31,585 nucleotides of DNA, from contig NZ_QFPF01000023.1 of assembly GCF_003248605.1 (NCBI RefSeq), forward strand, positions 1 through 31,585, read 5' to 3'. Both the position numbers and the translations under genes were made by a program. Numbering within the stretch: the first letter of the stretch is position 1; every line of letters starts with the position of its first letter. Under the pieces are notes generated by a model. That model ran no database searches, had not been told where the DNA came from, and was given only the letters and a program-made list of their open reading frames with translations. This document shows, piece after piece, positions 15,600-23,880 of this stretch. This DNA comes from Microbacterium sp. GTDB taxonomy: Bacteria; Actinomycetota; Actinomycetes; Actinomycetales; Microbacteriaceae.

Positions 15600-16751
15600 T
15601 CAGCCGAGTTCGCTCTGCCGGGCCTCGACGAGCGCGCGCACCCGCGGATAGAGCGGATGCTGGGGGTCAAGGCCCGTGACCGCGGCCGTGAACGCGTCGG
15701 CGTCCTGCTCCCGCAGCATGCGCTGCAGGTCGACCGACTGCGCGTCCTCGGGGTCATCGAAACGGAGCGCGGCTCCCATCGCGTCCACGAGGGCGTCGAC
15801 CGGAAGCCGCCGCTCGATCGCCTCGGCCGCGGGGCCGACGAAGCGCTCGTGACGAGACAGCTTGCGCAGCGGCTGCCTGCCCACCCGCCACACGGTGTCG
15901 GGCAGTGCGGGATTGCGGAAGCGGTCGAGGATCGTGCGGCGATAGGCGCCGAGATCGTCGGGGTCCAGCTCGTGCTTGGCCACGAGCAGCGCCGAGGTCT
16001 CTTCCAAAGCGGCGGCGACCCGGGCCGCGATCCCCTCATCGGCGAGCGCGTCGGAGATGCGCTCGACACCCGCCTGCGCGCCGAAGTAGGCCGTCGTGGC
16101 GTGTCCCGTGTTGACGGTGAACAGCTTGCGCTCGATGTACGGCGTCAGATCGTCGACGAAGTGCGCGCCGGGGATCGCGGGCGGGTTCTCGCCGAAGGGG
16201 GCTCGCTCGATCGCCCATTCGAAGAAGGGCTCGACGGTGACGTCGACGCCGGGATTGTCCTGCGGTGCCGGCACGATCCGGTCGACCGCGGTGTTGGCGA
16301 ACACGGCGCGTGCGGAGATCGCATCCCACGCATCGCCCGCGCGGTCGCGGATGTGCTCGCGCAGCACGTCGGTGGCGCCGATGGCGTTCTCGCACGCCAT
16401 CACCTGCAGCGGGGGAGAGGACGGGTCGCGCAGGGCCAGGCCCGCCACGATGAGCGGAGCGATGAAGGGCAGGACGGTGGGTCCGACGGCCGTCGTGACG
16501 ACGTTCGCCCCGGCGATCTCGTCGATCACCGCCTGCGGGTCCTCGGCGCTGTTGAGCGCGCGGAAGCCGGTCACGACCCTGTCGGTGCCGCCCTCGCCCA
16601 CCTCGTGGACCGTGTAGGAGTCTTCGGCGTTGATCGCGTCCACGAGACCGGCTGCGACATCCGAGAAGACGAGGTCGTAGCCGCCCTCGTGCAGCAGCAG
16701 CCCGACGAATCCGCGCCCGATGTTGCCCGCGCCGAAGTGGACCGCCTTCAC
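15600..16751 (-). CDS. mtlD: Mannitol-1-phosphate 5-dehydrogenase
   Basis: The 383-aa protein starts with the NAD-binding motif VHFGAGNIGRGFVG (4-17). It has the polyol-dehydrogenase catalytic segment RKLFTVNTGHATTAYFG (Lys and nearby Asn/His, around 208-224). Length is typical of MtlD. It oxidises mannitol-1-phosphate made by the MtlA/MtlF PTS to fructose-6-phosphate. The GTG start at 16751 overlaps the mtlF stop (GTGA). It is the last gene of the mannitol/PTS cluster. A small G+C stem (GCCCG/CGGGC) lies in the 58-nt gap before the iron box downstream. Confidence 0.95.
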   Translation of the reverse strand: MKAVHFGAGNIGRGFVGLLLHEGGYDLVFSDVAAGLVDAINAEDSYTVHEVGEGGTDRVVTGFRALNSAEDPQAVIDEIAGANVVTTAVGPTVLPFIAPLIVAGLALRDPSSPPLQVMACENAIGATDVLREHIRDRAGDAWDAISARAVFANTAVDRIVPAPQDNPGVDVTVEPFFEWAIERAPFGENPPAIPGAHFVDDLTPYIERKLFTVNTGHATTAYFGAQAGVERISDALADEGIAARVAAALEETSALLVAKHELDPDDLGAYRRTILDRFRNPALPDTVWRVGRQPLRKLSRHERFVGPAAEAIERRLPVDALVDAMGAALRFDDPEDAQSVDLQRMLREQDADAFTAAVTGLDPQHPLYPRVRALVEARQSELG

Positions 16752-17188
16752 GACTGGTTCACCGACGAGAGCTGGGCGAAGAGCTGCTCGGGGCTGTCTG
16801 CGCCCTTCAGTCGCTGGACCTCGTCCTCGTCCGAGAAGAGGATCGCGATCTGGGAGAGGATGTCGAGGTGCTCGTCGCCCTTGCCGGCGATGCCGATCAC
16901 GAACGACACGGCCTCGCCGCCCCAGTCGACGCCGCCGTCGTAGCGCACGACCGAGAGGGCCGAGTCGAGGATCGCGTCCTTGGTCTCGTTTGTGCCGTGC
17001 GGGATCGCGAGCTCGTTGCCCATGTAGGTCGAGACGGTCTCCTCGCGCTGCTGCATCGCGTCGAAGTAGCGGGAGGTCACGGCGCCGGCGGCCTCGAGGA
17101 TGTCGGCGGCCTCACGCATCGCCTCCTCACGGGTCGCCGAACCGGAGTGGATGCGGACCTGTCCGAGGGAGAGGACGTCGCGTGCCAT
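16748..17188 (-). CDS. mtlF: Mannitol PTS enzyme IIA
   Basis: The 146-aa protein belongs to the fructose-mannitol EIIA family (PTS_EIIA_2). The phosphorylated histidine is His64 in NELAIPHGTNE, and the motif VIGIAGKGDEHLDILSQIA is present. It carries phosphate from HPr to the EIIB part of MtlA. The ATG at 17188 follows mtlA after an 86-nt gap that contains a strong hairpin, so its level may differ from that of mtlA. Confidence 0.95.
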   Translation of the reverse strand: MARDVLSLGQVRIHSGSATREEAMREAADILEAAGAVTSRYFDAMQQREETVSTYMGNELAIPHGTNETKDAILDSALSVVRYDGGVDWGGEAVSFVIGIAGKGDEHLDILSQIAILFSDEDEVQRLKGADSPEQLFAQLSSVNQS

Positions 17189-17225
17189 GTCACATGCCTT
17201 TCTGTTGCGGATACCGGGAGCAGAG

Positions 17226-17265
17226 GCGGTGGGGCCGGGGGCATCGCGCCGCCCGACCCCACCGC
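17226..17265 (-). terminator. Intercistronic hairpin between mtlA and mtlF
   Basis: GCGGTGGGG (17226-17234) pairs perfectly with CCCCACCGC (17257-17265). Further G+C pairing is possible inside. There is no T-tract after it on the minus strand, so it is more likely an mRNA-stabilising or processing element, or a partial terminator, than a full stop. It lies wholly in the mtlA-mtlF gap. Confidence 0.5.
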
Positions 17266-17274
17266 GCTCAGTTC

Positions 17275-18951
17275 CTACGCACCATCCTGGTGCTGATCAC
17301 GCACGAGTGCCACGACCTCGTCGTACTTCGGCGAGTTCATGAAGTTGTCGACGGACACGTGCACGGCGCCCGGCGTCTTCTGACGCGCTCGGTCGGTGAG
17401 CTGGTTCTGCGTGATGACCAGGTCGGCCGAGGCATCCAGGTTCGCGATCGCCTTGTTGGTGACCGTGACATCCTCGATGCCCGCCTTCTTGATCTTGTTG
17501 CGCAGCACGCTCGCCCCCATGGCCGACGAGCCCATCCCGGCGTCGCAGGCGAAGACGATTGTCTTGACCTGCTTCGTGGTGAGCAGGCCGCCGTCGGCGC
17601 GGCCACCGGTCTCGCGTTCGGTCTCGAGCTTGTCGAGGGCGGCGTCGGCGTCGCGCTCGGCCGCGCGGTCGCCCGGGGACGAGGCACGCAGAGCATCCAT
17701 CGCGGCCGAGGACTTGCCCTTGTTCGCCTCGGTCTGCGCGATCGCCGCGCCGAACGTGTCGGACTCGGCCAGCAGGTCGCGCTTGCGCGAGGCGCGGAGG
17801 ATGACCGCGGTGATCAGGAACGTCACGGTCGCGGCGAGCAGCACCGACAAGTACACGACCAGCAGGTTCGTGATTCCGCCGGCGGCGGGGCTGGAGGCCG
17901 CGGCGGTGACCGCGATGATGCTGCCGGGGGCCGCCGGGAAGGCGAGTCCCCCGCCCAGCACCATGTTGGTCGTGACGCCGGTCGCGCCACCCGCGATGAG
18001 GGCGAGGATCGTCATCGGCTTCGAGAGCGCGTACGGGAAGTAGATCTCGTGGATGCCGCCGAGGAACTGGATGACCGCGGCGCCGGGGGCCGAGGCCTTC
18101 GCCGCCCCCACACCGAAGAACGTGAACGCCATCAGCAGGCCCAGGCCGGGGCCGGGGTTGGCCTCGATCAGGAACAGGATCGACTTGCCCGTCTCGGTCG
18201 CCTGCTCGATGCCGAGCGGGGTGAAGACGCCGTGGTTGATCGCGTTGTTGAGGAACAGCACCTTGGCCGGCTCGACGATGATCGAGACGAACGGCAGCAG
18301 ACTCAGGCTCACGAGCCATGCCACAGCGGCACCCAGGATGTCGCTGAACCACAGGATCGCCGGGCCGAAGATGAAGAATCCGAGGATCGCCAGCAGCATT
18401 CCGAGGATGCCCGCCGAGAAGTTGTTCACCAGCATCTCGAATCCGGGCTTGATCTTGCCGTCCCAGATCCTGTCCATCCACTTCGTCACGTACGCGGCGA
18501 AGGGGCCCATGATCATCGCGCCGAGGAACATCGGGATGTTCGTGCCCACGATGACGCCCATGACGGCGATCGTTGCGACAACGCCACCGCGCTCGCCGTA
18601 GACCATGCGGCCCGCGGTGTTCGCGATGAGCAGCGGGAGCAGGTACGTGATCATCGGGCCGACGAGACCCACGAACTGCGGGAACGTGTTGCCGTCGGCA
18701 TCCTGCGCGAGCGCCGTCATCGCACCGGGCCAGTTGATGACGTCGGCGTTGCCGAAGCCACCCAGCAACGGCGCGACCGGCGTCCACCAGCCCAGCCACC
18801 CCACCGCGATGAACAGCATGGTGATGAATCCCCACGCGATGAATGCGGCGATGTTGGGCATGATCATGCCCGAGAGGAACGTGCCGAAGCGCTGGACTCC
18901 GACACGCGCCTTGTTGACCCCGCTCCGTGCGGGGGGTGACGTCGTTGTCAT
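17275..18951 (-). CDS. mtlA: Mannitol-specific PTS permease, enzyme IICB
   Basis: The 558-aa protein has an N-terminal EIIC domain (about 15-350, multiple membrane segments) with the conserved substrate-site motif GGIHEIYFPY. A long polar linker (about 375-455) follows, then a C-terminal EIIB domain whose phosphorylated residue is Cys469 in VFACDAGMGSSAMG. It transports and phosphorylates mannitol to mannitol-1-phosphate using phosphate from MtlF. The EIIA domain fused in E. coli MtlA is a separate gene here, as in many Gram-positives. The ATG at 18951 is 14 nt after the ptsI stop, with only an AGAGAG-type ribosome binding site. Confidence 0.95.
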   Translation of the reverse strand: MTTTSPPARSGVNKARVGVQRFGTFLSGMIMPNIAAFIAWGFITMLFIAVGWLGWWTPVAPLLGGFGNADVINWPGAMTALAQDADGNTFPQFVGLVGPMITYLLPLLIANTAGRMVYGERGGVVATIAVMGVIVGTNIPMFLGAMIMGPFAAYVTKWMDRIWDGKIKPGFEMLVNNFSAGILGMLLAILGFFIFGPAILWFSDILGAAVAWLVSLSLLPFVSIIVEPAKVLFLNNAINHGVFTPLGIEQATETGKSILFLIEANPGPGLGLLMAFTFFGVGAAKASAPGAAVIQFLGGIHEIYFPYALSKPMTILALIAGGATGVTTNMVLGGGLAFPAAPGSIIAVTAAASSPAAGGITNLLVVYLSVLLAATVTFLITAVILRASRKRDLLAESDTFGAAIAQTEANKGKSSAAMDALRASSPGDRAAERDADAALDKLETERETGGRADGGLLTTKQVKTIVFACDAGMGSSAMGASVLRNKIKKAGIEDVTVTNKAIANLDASADLVITQNQLTDRARQKTPGAVHVSVDNFMNSPKYDEVVALVRDQHQDGA

Positions 18952-18965
18952 GACTGTCTCTCTCT

Positions 18966-20651
18966 TTAGTGGGCGGCGGCCGTGGCGGACGCCTGTGCGG
19001 ATGCGGCGTGCTGTGCCGCGGTTCGTGCGTCGGCCGCGTCGCTCGCGGCCAGGGCGGCCTCAGCGATGCGGCGGGCATCGTCGAGGGAGTGGGTGAGCAG
19101 GGTGGCGCGGACATCCGCCAGCGCCGTCGGGGCCATCGACAGGCTCGTCGCGCCGAGGCCGACGAGCACGACCGCGAGCAGCGGGTCGGCGGCCGCTTCG
19201 CCGCAGATGCCGACCGGCTTGCCGAGGGTGGCCCCGGCGCCGCCGACCTCGCGGATCAGACGCAGCACGGCGGGGTGCCACGGGTCCTGGAACGACGCGA
19301 CCGAGCCCAGCAGGCGGTCCGCCGCCAGGGTGTACTGCGTGAGGTCGTTCGTGCCGATCGAGGCGAAGTCGGCGTGGCCGAGGATGCGGTCGGCGAGCAG
19401 GGCGCTCGAGGGCACCTCGACCATGACGCCGGCCGTCTTCAGGCCGAACTCGCGCGCGAGGGTCGTGAAGTACTCCGTCTCCTCGACGGTCGACACCATC
19501 GGCGCCATGACCCACAGATCGGCGGAGGTGGCGGCATCCGCCTCTGCGAGAGCGGTGAGCTGCTCGCGGAGGATGTCCTCGCTCGCGCGGAGGGCGCGCA
19601 GCCCGCGCAGCCCGAGCGCCGGGTTCTCCTCGTGGGCGTCGTTGAGGAAGGGCAGGGGCTTGTCGGCGCCGGCATCGAGCACGCGCACCACGACCTTCTT
19701 GCCCGGGAAGGCCTGCAGCATCTGGGTGTACGACGCCTTCTGCTGCGCGACCGTGGGGGCGTTGCCCTGGCTGAGGAAGAGGAACTCGGTGCGGAACAGC
19801 CCTACGCCCTCGGCGCCCAGCTCGACCGCTTCGGCGGCGCCCGCGGGCGATCCGAGGTTCGCCAGCAGGGGCACCGGGGTGCCGTCCGCCAGCGCGCCGG
19901 GGGTGATCGGCGCCGAGGCCGCCTCGGCACGTGCCCGGGCGCGGGTCTGCGCGCGGCTGAGCTCGTCGGCGGTGGGGGAGGTGATGACCGTGTGCGCGGC
20001 AGCATCCACGATCACCGTCTCGCCGTCGGCGAGGTCCTTCGCTCCGGCGGTGCCGACGATGGCGACGATCGACTTCTCGCGCGCGAGGATCGCGGTGTGC
20101 GAGGTGGGGCCGCCCTCGGTCGTGATGAGCGCGAGCACCTTGTCGAGATCCAACAGCGCGGTGTCGGCGGGGGCCAGGTCTTTGGCGACGAGCACGAAGG
20201 GATGCCCGGGGTCGGGCACGCCGGGAGCCGCAACGCCCCGCAGCCGCGCGATCACGCGCTGGGCGACGTCGTCGAGGTCGGCCGCGCGCTCGCCGAGATA
20301 GCCGCCGACGGCCTCCAGCTGCGTGCGGAAGGAGTGGAAGGCGTCGTACACGGCGAACTCGGCGGTCTTGCCGGCCGCGATGCGGGTGTCGAGCTCCTCT
20401 TCGAGGGTCGGGTCCTCGGCCATCATGGCCTGCGCCTCGAGGACCTCCTGGGCGGCGCCGCCGGCGGTCTCGCCGCGCGCCTCGAGCTCGCGTGCGACGG
20501 CCGAGACGGCGGCCCGCACGCGGGCGGTCTCCTCATCGGGGGTCAGTTCGCTGGGGGTGTCGGGCGGGGCGGGCAGCGGCTCGGCCATCCGGGCGACGGG
20601 GCCCTGGGCCACGCCCAGCCCGATGCCCACTCCGCGAAGCTCGGCCATCAT
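18966..20651 (-). CDS. ptsI: PTS enzyme I (phosphoenolpyruvate-protein phosphotransferase)
   Basis: The 561-aa protein has the phosphohistidine swivelling domain with His185 in TEGGPTSHTAILAREKSI. The PEP-binding barrel contains GLFRTEFLFL, the GIGTND-like SIGTNDLTQYT, and the catalytic Cys in GICGEAAADP. Length is normal (about 550-575). The C-terminal 40 residues are Ala-rich and low in complexity. It transfers phosphate from PEP to HPr and so energises every PTS sugar system in the cell. The start is the ATG at 20651, overlapping the ptsH stop (ATGA); a second ATG at 20648 is equally possible. Being inside the mannitol cluster suggests mannitol control of general PTS level. Confidence 0.95.
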   Translation of the reverse strand: MMAELRGVGIGLGVAQGPVARMAEPLPAPPDTPSELTPDEETARVRAAVSAVARELEARGETAGGAAQEVLEAQAMMAEDPTLEEELDTRIAAGKTAEFAVYDAFHSFRTQLEAVGGYLGERAADLDDVAQRVIARLRGVAAPGVPDPGHPFVLVAKDLAPADTALLDLDKVLALITTEGGPTSHTAILAREKSIVAIVGTAGAKDLADGETVIVDAAAHTVITSPTADELSRAQTRARARAEAASAPITPGALADGTPVPLLANLGSPAGAAEAVELGAEGVGLFRTEFLFLSQGNAPTVAQQKASYTQMLQAFPGKKVVVRVLDAGADKPLPFLNDAHEENPALGLRGLRALRASEDILREQLTALAEADAATSADLWVMAPMVSTVEETEYFTTLAREFGLKTAGVMVEVPSSALLADRILGHADFASIGTNDLTQYTLAADRLLGSVASFQDPWHPAVLRLIREVGGAGATLGKPVGICGEAAADPLLAVVLVGLGATSLSMAPTALADVRATLLTHSLDDARRIAEAALAASDAADARTAAQHAASAQASATAAAH

Positions 20652-20935
20652 CAGGCGGCGTCGTGGTCGGTGGTGAGCAGCTCGGCGAGGGTGTCGAGTG
20701 CCTTCTCGCCCGCGGCCGCGTCGTCGGTGTCGGCGGTGAGGGTGACGTAGTCGCCGTGCTCGACGCCGAGCGAGATGACGCCGAGGATGCTCGCGGCGTT
20801 GATCGGCTTGCCCGAGTCCTTCGCGATCGTCACGGGAAAGCCCGCGTCCTTCGCGGCCTGCGCGAACATCTTCGCGGGACGCGCGTGCAGTCCGTGGGAC
20901 GAACCGATGCGGACGGTGCGGGTGATTTCAGCCAT
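20651..20935 (-). CDS. ptsH: Phosphocarrier protein HPr (first copy)
   Basis: The 94-aa protein has the HPr active-site motif SHGLHARPA with His17 as phospho-acceptor. It also has NAASILGVISLGV with Ser49 in the position of the regulatory Ser46 of Bacillus HPr. No HPr kinase is visible in the window, and actinobacteria generally lack one, so the serine is probably not regulatory. It takes phosphate from enzyme I and gives it to EIIA domains. AGAGGA precedes the ATG. It lies 15 nt after the EIIB gene and overlaps ptsI. Confidence 0.95.
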   Translation of the reverse strand: MAEITRTVRIGSSHGLHARPAKMFAQAAKDAGFPVTIAKDSGKPINAASILGVISLGVEHGDYVTLTADTDDAAAGEKALDTLAELLTTDHDAA

Positions 20936-20950
20936 GATTTTTCCTCTCGA

Positions 20951-21289
20951 TCAGGCGGAACGTTCGGTGGATGGTTCGGGGGCGGCGCGCTCGAGCTCGG
21001 GCATGAGCTGCGCGAGGGTGCGGGTGCCGTCGAGGTCGGCGAAGACGTCGTCCGGAAGGACGACGACGCGCACGCCGCGGGGCTGCGCCTGCTGGCGGAT
21101 CATCGGCAGATCCTGTGCGAGGTGCGGGCCGATCAGCAGGATGTCGGCCTGGTCGAGATCGACCGGAAGGGATGCCGTCGTCCCGGCGTGCGCGCTCAAC
21201 TCGATTCCGCTGTGTGCCGCGGCGTGGCGCAGACGCATCGCGACGAACGTGCTGGACGCACCCGCGCCGCACACGACAAGGATCCTCAT
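20951..21289 (-). CDS. Orphan PTS enzyme IIB, lactose/cellobiose type
   Basis: The 112-aa protein opens with MRILVVCGAGASSTFVAMRL. Cys7 followed by G-A-G-A-S-S is the phosphorylation site of the lactose/cellobiose EIIB family, and length fits a free-standing EIIB. The ATG at 21289 has a near-perfect ribosome binding site (GGAAGGAGGT) 7 nt upstream. No EIIC or EIIA of the same sugar family is in the window. As first gene of the ptsH-ptsI-mtlA-mtlF-mtlD unit it may serve as a regulatory phospho-protein, for example toward MtlR encoded divergently. It may otherwise work with an EIIC encoded elsewhere. Family call is firm; role is inferred. Confidence 0.85.
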   Translation of the reverse strand: MRILVVCGAGASSTFVAMRLRHAAAHSGIELSAHAGTTASLPVDLDQADILLIGPHLAQDLPMIRQQAQPRGVRVVVLPDDVFADLDGTRTLAQLMPELERAAPEPSTERSA

Positions 21290-21311
21290 CGATCCGACCT
21301 CCTTCCGTGCC

Positions 21312-21340
21312 ATTCTTGTGAGGTCGCTGGGAGGCGACAA
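21312..21340 (-). promoter_or_regulatory. Candidate promoter of the EIIB-ptsH-ptsI-mtl unit
   Basis: On the minus strand TTGTCG (21340-21335) and AAGAAT (21317-21312) resemble -35 and -10 boxes, each matching four of six consensus bases. Their spacing is exactly 17 bp. Transcription would start about 15 nt before the EIIB start codon, just upstream of its strong ribosome binding site. A small hairpin (TTCCGC/GCGGAA, 21352-21367) lies directly upstream and could be part of an activator site. Confidence 0.4.
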
Positions 21341-21472
21341 GGCACTCTGCCTTCCGCGGGGGCGGAAAGAGCGCGCCTTCGGCGGCCCGCGACCCGGCGG
21401 GTGCGCCGCGCGACGTGATTGACTAGCGGGGGCGTCCCGCGGACGGGATGCCCGAGGAAGGGACTGCTCCGC
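21341..21472. other. Divergent intergenic region between the PTS unit and mtlR
   Basis: This holds the small dyad TTCCGC/GCGGAA (21352-21357 and 21362-21367) and a G+C-rich stretch with no gene. TTGACT occurs at about 21419-21424, but no matching -10 box is clear for mtlR. MtlR presumably acts here on the leftward promoter, as mannitol activators of this type bind upstream of their mtl operon. Confidence 0.4.
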
Positions 21473-23392
21473 GTGACGAGGGCGCGACAGGATCGGGTCA
21501 TCGCGCTGCTGGCCCGCGACGGCGACTGGGTGACCGCCGCGATGCTGGCGGATGCCGTCGGGGTGACGCCGCGCAGCATCCGTTCGTACGTCACGGCGAT
21601 CAACGCGCGCCTGACCGGGGTCGACGCCGTGGAATCGGGACCGCTCGGCTATCGCCTCGACCCCGCGCATGCCTCGGGTCTGCGCGACGCGGCCCTCGAT
21701 GCGGGCACGCCCCGCGACCGGCTGCACGCCCTCGTCCGCAGGCTGCTCGACGCCGACGACGGGCTCGATGTCCACGAGACGGCCGCAGCGCTCTACGTCA
21801 GCGACGCGACGCTCGAGGGCGATGTCGCGCGCGTGCGCAGCCTCATCGCCGGCACCGAGCTCGCGCTCGAGCGCTCTTCGTCGCGGCTGCGCCTGCGGGG
21901 TCCGGAGGAGGCGCAGCGACGTCTGCTCAGCCGTCTCGTGCACGACGAGATGGATGCCGGGGCCCTCGACATGCCGCAGTTGCGGCGCTCGCTCGGGGCC
22001 GAGTACGTCGACCCCGACGCGCTCGGGGCCTTCAAGACCGACCTCGTCGCCGAGCTGGCACCGCTCGGGTACTACGTCAACGAGTACGCCATCACCGATG
22101 TCCTGCTGCACGTCGCGATCGCCGTGGACCGCACCCGCAGGCATCGTGTCATCGAAGACGACGACGCGCGCCGGATCCCGGACTCGGGCGTGGCCGAGGT
22201 CGTCGGACGGCTCGCGCTGCGGCACATGGATGTCGAGCTCGGCCCCGCCGACACGCGCCACCTCGCGACGCTGCTGCTCACGCGCGTCGTCGCCCCCGTC
22301 GACGAGGCGGGCGCCGATCCGCGGGTGCGCCTGGATCCCGACCTCGAACAGGCGGTGCGGGAGGCGGTGCGCCGCGCGGCCCGGGAGTTCGCCGTCGACC
22401 TCGATCACGAGGACTTCGTGCTGCGTCTTGCGCTGCACGTGCAGAACCTGCGGCATCGCGCGAGGGTGGGCGCGTGGTCGCGCAACCCGCTGACACGCTC
22501 GATCAAGTCGACCTACCCGATGATCTTCGAGGTCGCGGTCTTCCTCGCGGTGCAGCTGCACGACCTGCTCGGGCTCGATCTGCAGGACGACGAGCTCGCC
22601 TACATCGCGATGCACGTGGGCGGAAGGCTCGAGCGCAGCCGCCGCGCCGACACGATCGTCACCGCGACGATCGTGTGCCCCGGGTACTACGAGCTGCACG
22701 AGCTGCTGCGCTCCAGCGTCGACCGCTCGCTCGGCCAGGCGATCGAGGTCGTGACCGTCGAGACGCGCGCCGATCCCGACTGGGCGACGATCTCGACGGA
22801 CCTCGTGCTGACGACGATCGCCCCGCCGAGGGCATCCGATCGCATCGTGCTCGTGCAGCCCTTCCTCACCGAGTCGGATGCGGCGAGGGTCGGTGCGGCC
22901 GCCGCCCGGGTGCGCCGCGGGCGGCGACTCGCGCGGCTGCGCGCCGAGCTCGAGCAGTACTTCGACGCGTCGGCGTTCGTGCGGGGCCTCGACCCCGGAG
23001 ACGACGAGGAGACGGTGATCCGTCGGCTCGGTGCGCTGCTGCGGGCGTCGGGTGTGATCGATGAGGACTACATCGACCGCGCCGTCGAGCGCGAACGACT
23101 CTCGTCGACCGCGTTCACGGACGCCCTGGCCGTGCCGCACGCGCTGACGATGACCGCCTCGCGCACCGCGATCGCGATCGCCGTGTCCGAGCAGTCGGTG
23201 CCCTGGGGTGAGAACCGGGTGCAGGTCGTCGCGCTGGTCGCCTTCAGCGAGGATGACCGGGAGGCTTTCCAGACGGTGTTCGAGCAGCTGGTGGAGGTCT
23301 TCTCCGAGCGCGACAGCGTGCAGCGCATCGTGCGCCGCGGTGCGGACTTCGCCGGATTCCTCGACGAGCTGGTGGCGGTCATCGACGGCTGA
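21473..23392 (+). CDS. mtlR: Mannitol operon transcriptional activator (MtlR/BglG-type, PRD-containing)
   Basis: The 639-aa protein has the layout of PRD-containing PTS-controlled activators. A helix-turn-helix (about 5-60) and a second winged helix (about 85-150) come first. PRD1 has His213 in LLHVAIAVDR, and PRD2 has His322 (LALHVQNLRHR) and His381 (YIAMHVGGR). An EIIB-like domain has Cys402 (IVCPGYYEL), and a C-terminal EIIA-like domain has His556 (LAVPHALTM). All expected phosphorylation sites are present. HPr phosphorylation of the PRDs usually activates, and EII-dependent phosphorylation inhibits when mannitol is absent. The GTG at 21473 follows GAGGAAGGG by about 11 nt; an in-frame TTG at 21419 is less likely. 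It diverges from the operon it probably controls. Confidence 0.9.
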   Translation: MTRARQDRVIALLARDGDWVTAAMLADAVGVTPRSIRSYVTAINARLTGVDAVESGPLGYRLDPAHASGLRDAALDAGTPRDRLHALVRRLLDADDGLDVHETAAALYVSDATLEGDVARVRSLIAGTELALERSSSRLRLRGPEEAQRRLLSRLVHDEMDAGALDMPQLRRSLGAEYVDPDALGAFKTDLVAELAPLGYYVNEYAITDVLLHVAIAVDRTRRHRVIEDDDARRIPDSGVAEVVGRLALRHMDVELGPADTRHLATLLLTRVVAPVDEAGADPRVRLDPDLEQAVREAVRRAAREFAVDLDHEDFVLRLALHVQNLRHRARVGAWSRNPLTRSIKSTYPMIFEVAVFLAVQLHDLLGLDLQDDELAYIAMHVGGRLERSRRADTIVTATIVCPGYYELHELLRSSVDRSLGQAIEVVTVETRADPDWATISTDLVLTTIAPPRASDRIVLVQPFLTESDAARVGAAAARVRRGRRLARLRAELEQYFDASAFVRGLDPGDDEETVIRRLGALLRASGVIDEDYIDRAVERERLSSTAFTDALAVPHALTMTASRTAIAIAVSEQSVPWGENRVQVVALVAFSEDDREAFQTVFEQLVEVFSERDSVQRIVRRGADFAGFLDELVAVIDG

Positions 23393-23427
23393 CCCCGCGC
23401 CGACCGCCTACAGTGGTCCCACCGGCA

Positions 23428-23487
23428 ATGGCTCGGGCGATGCTGTCGGTGATGCTTTGGGCGATGGCACGGGCGATGGCTTGCGAC
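23428..23487 (+). repeat. Five 12-bp tandem repeats in the leader of the second HPr gene
   Basis: Five imperfect units, each starting with ATG, follow one another: ATGGCTCGGGCG, ATGCTGTCGGTG, ATGCTTTGGGCG, ATGGCACGGGCG and ATGGCTTGCGAC. They fill most of the 111-nt gap between mtlR and the second HPr gene. They are not in the reading frame of either neighbour. A possible -10 (TACAGT, 23409-23414) lies just upstream. The repeat number could vary between strains and alter translation of the HPr. Confidence 0.7.
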
Positions 23488-23503
23488 GCGATGGGGGACA
23501 GAC

Positions 23504-23761
23504 GTGGCCGAACGGGTGATCACCGTCTCCGTCCCCGAGGGGCTGCACGCCCGGCCCGCGGCCGAGCTCGTGCGTCTGGCCCACGAGCACCCGGGTTCCG
23601 TCGAGGTGCGCGCGCACGGGCGCGCACCGGTCGATGCCGCCAGCATCCTGGGCGTGATGACGCTCGGGGTCGATCCCGGCGAGAGCGTCGTCGTGGCGGT
23701 GCAGGGCCCCGGCGCCGATGCGCTGCTCGACCGCATCTCCGCGCTGCTCGACCCGGCCTGA
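23504..23761 (+). CDS. Second HPr-family phosphocarrier protein
   Basis: The 85-aa protein has a complete HPr active site (PEGLHARPAA, His15) and DAASILGVMTLGV with Ser47 at the Ser46-equivalent position. It is a true HPr paralogue: it shares the motif regions with the protein encoded at 20651-20935 but differs widely elsewhere. The GTG at 23504 has a GGGGGA purine run about 6 nt upstream. It follows mtlR in the same direction, 111 nt downstream. A dedicated role in phosphorylating MtlR, or in another HPr-dependent transfer, is an inference from position only. Confidence 0.9.
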   Translation: MAERVITVSVPEGLHARPAAELVRLAHEHPGSVEVRAHGRAPVDAASILGVMTLGVDPGESVVVAVQGPGADALLDRISALLDPA

Positions 23762-23812
23762 CGTTGGCCTGCGCGCCGCGGCCTGCTGCCTCGGCCTCGG
23801 TCTCCATCTCGG

Positions 23813-23880
23813 CGTTGGGGCGTCAGAATCACGTTGGGGCGTGGCGCAGCGCGCCCCACGGGGATTCTGACGCCCCAACG
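23813..23880. repeat. 68-bp palindromic element, copy 1
   Basis: The outer arms are perfect over 18 bp (CGTTGGGGCGTCAGAATC and its reverse complement at 23863-23880). Inside, the decamer CGTTGGGGCG occurs again (23832) and is answered by CGCCCCACG, so the element has four copies of one block in the order forward, forward, reverse, reverse. It can fold as a nested hairpin or cruciform. It starts 52 nt after the second HPr gene. Three more 68-bp relatives lie at 24640, 25778 and 25871. Confidence 0.85.
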
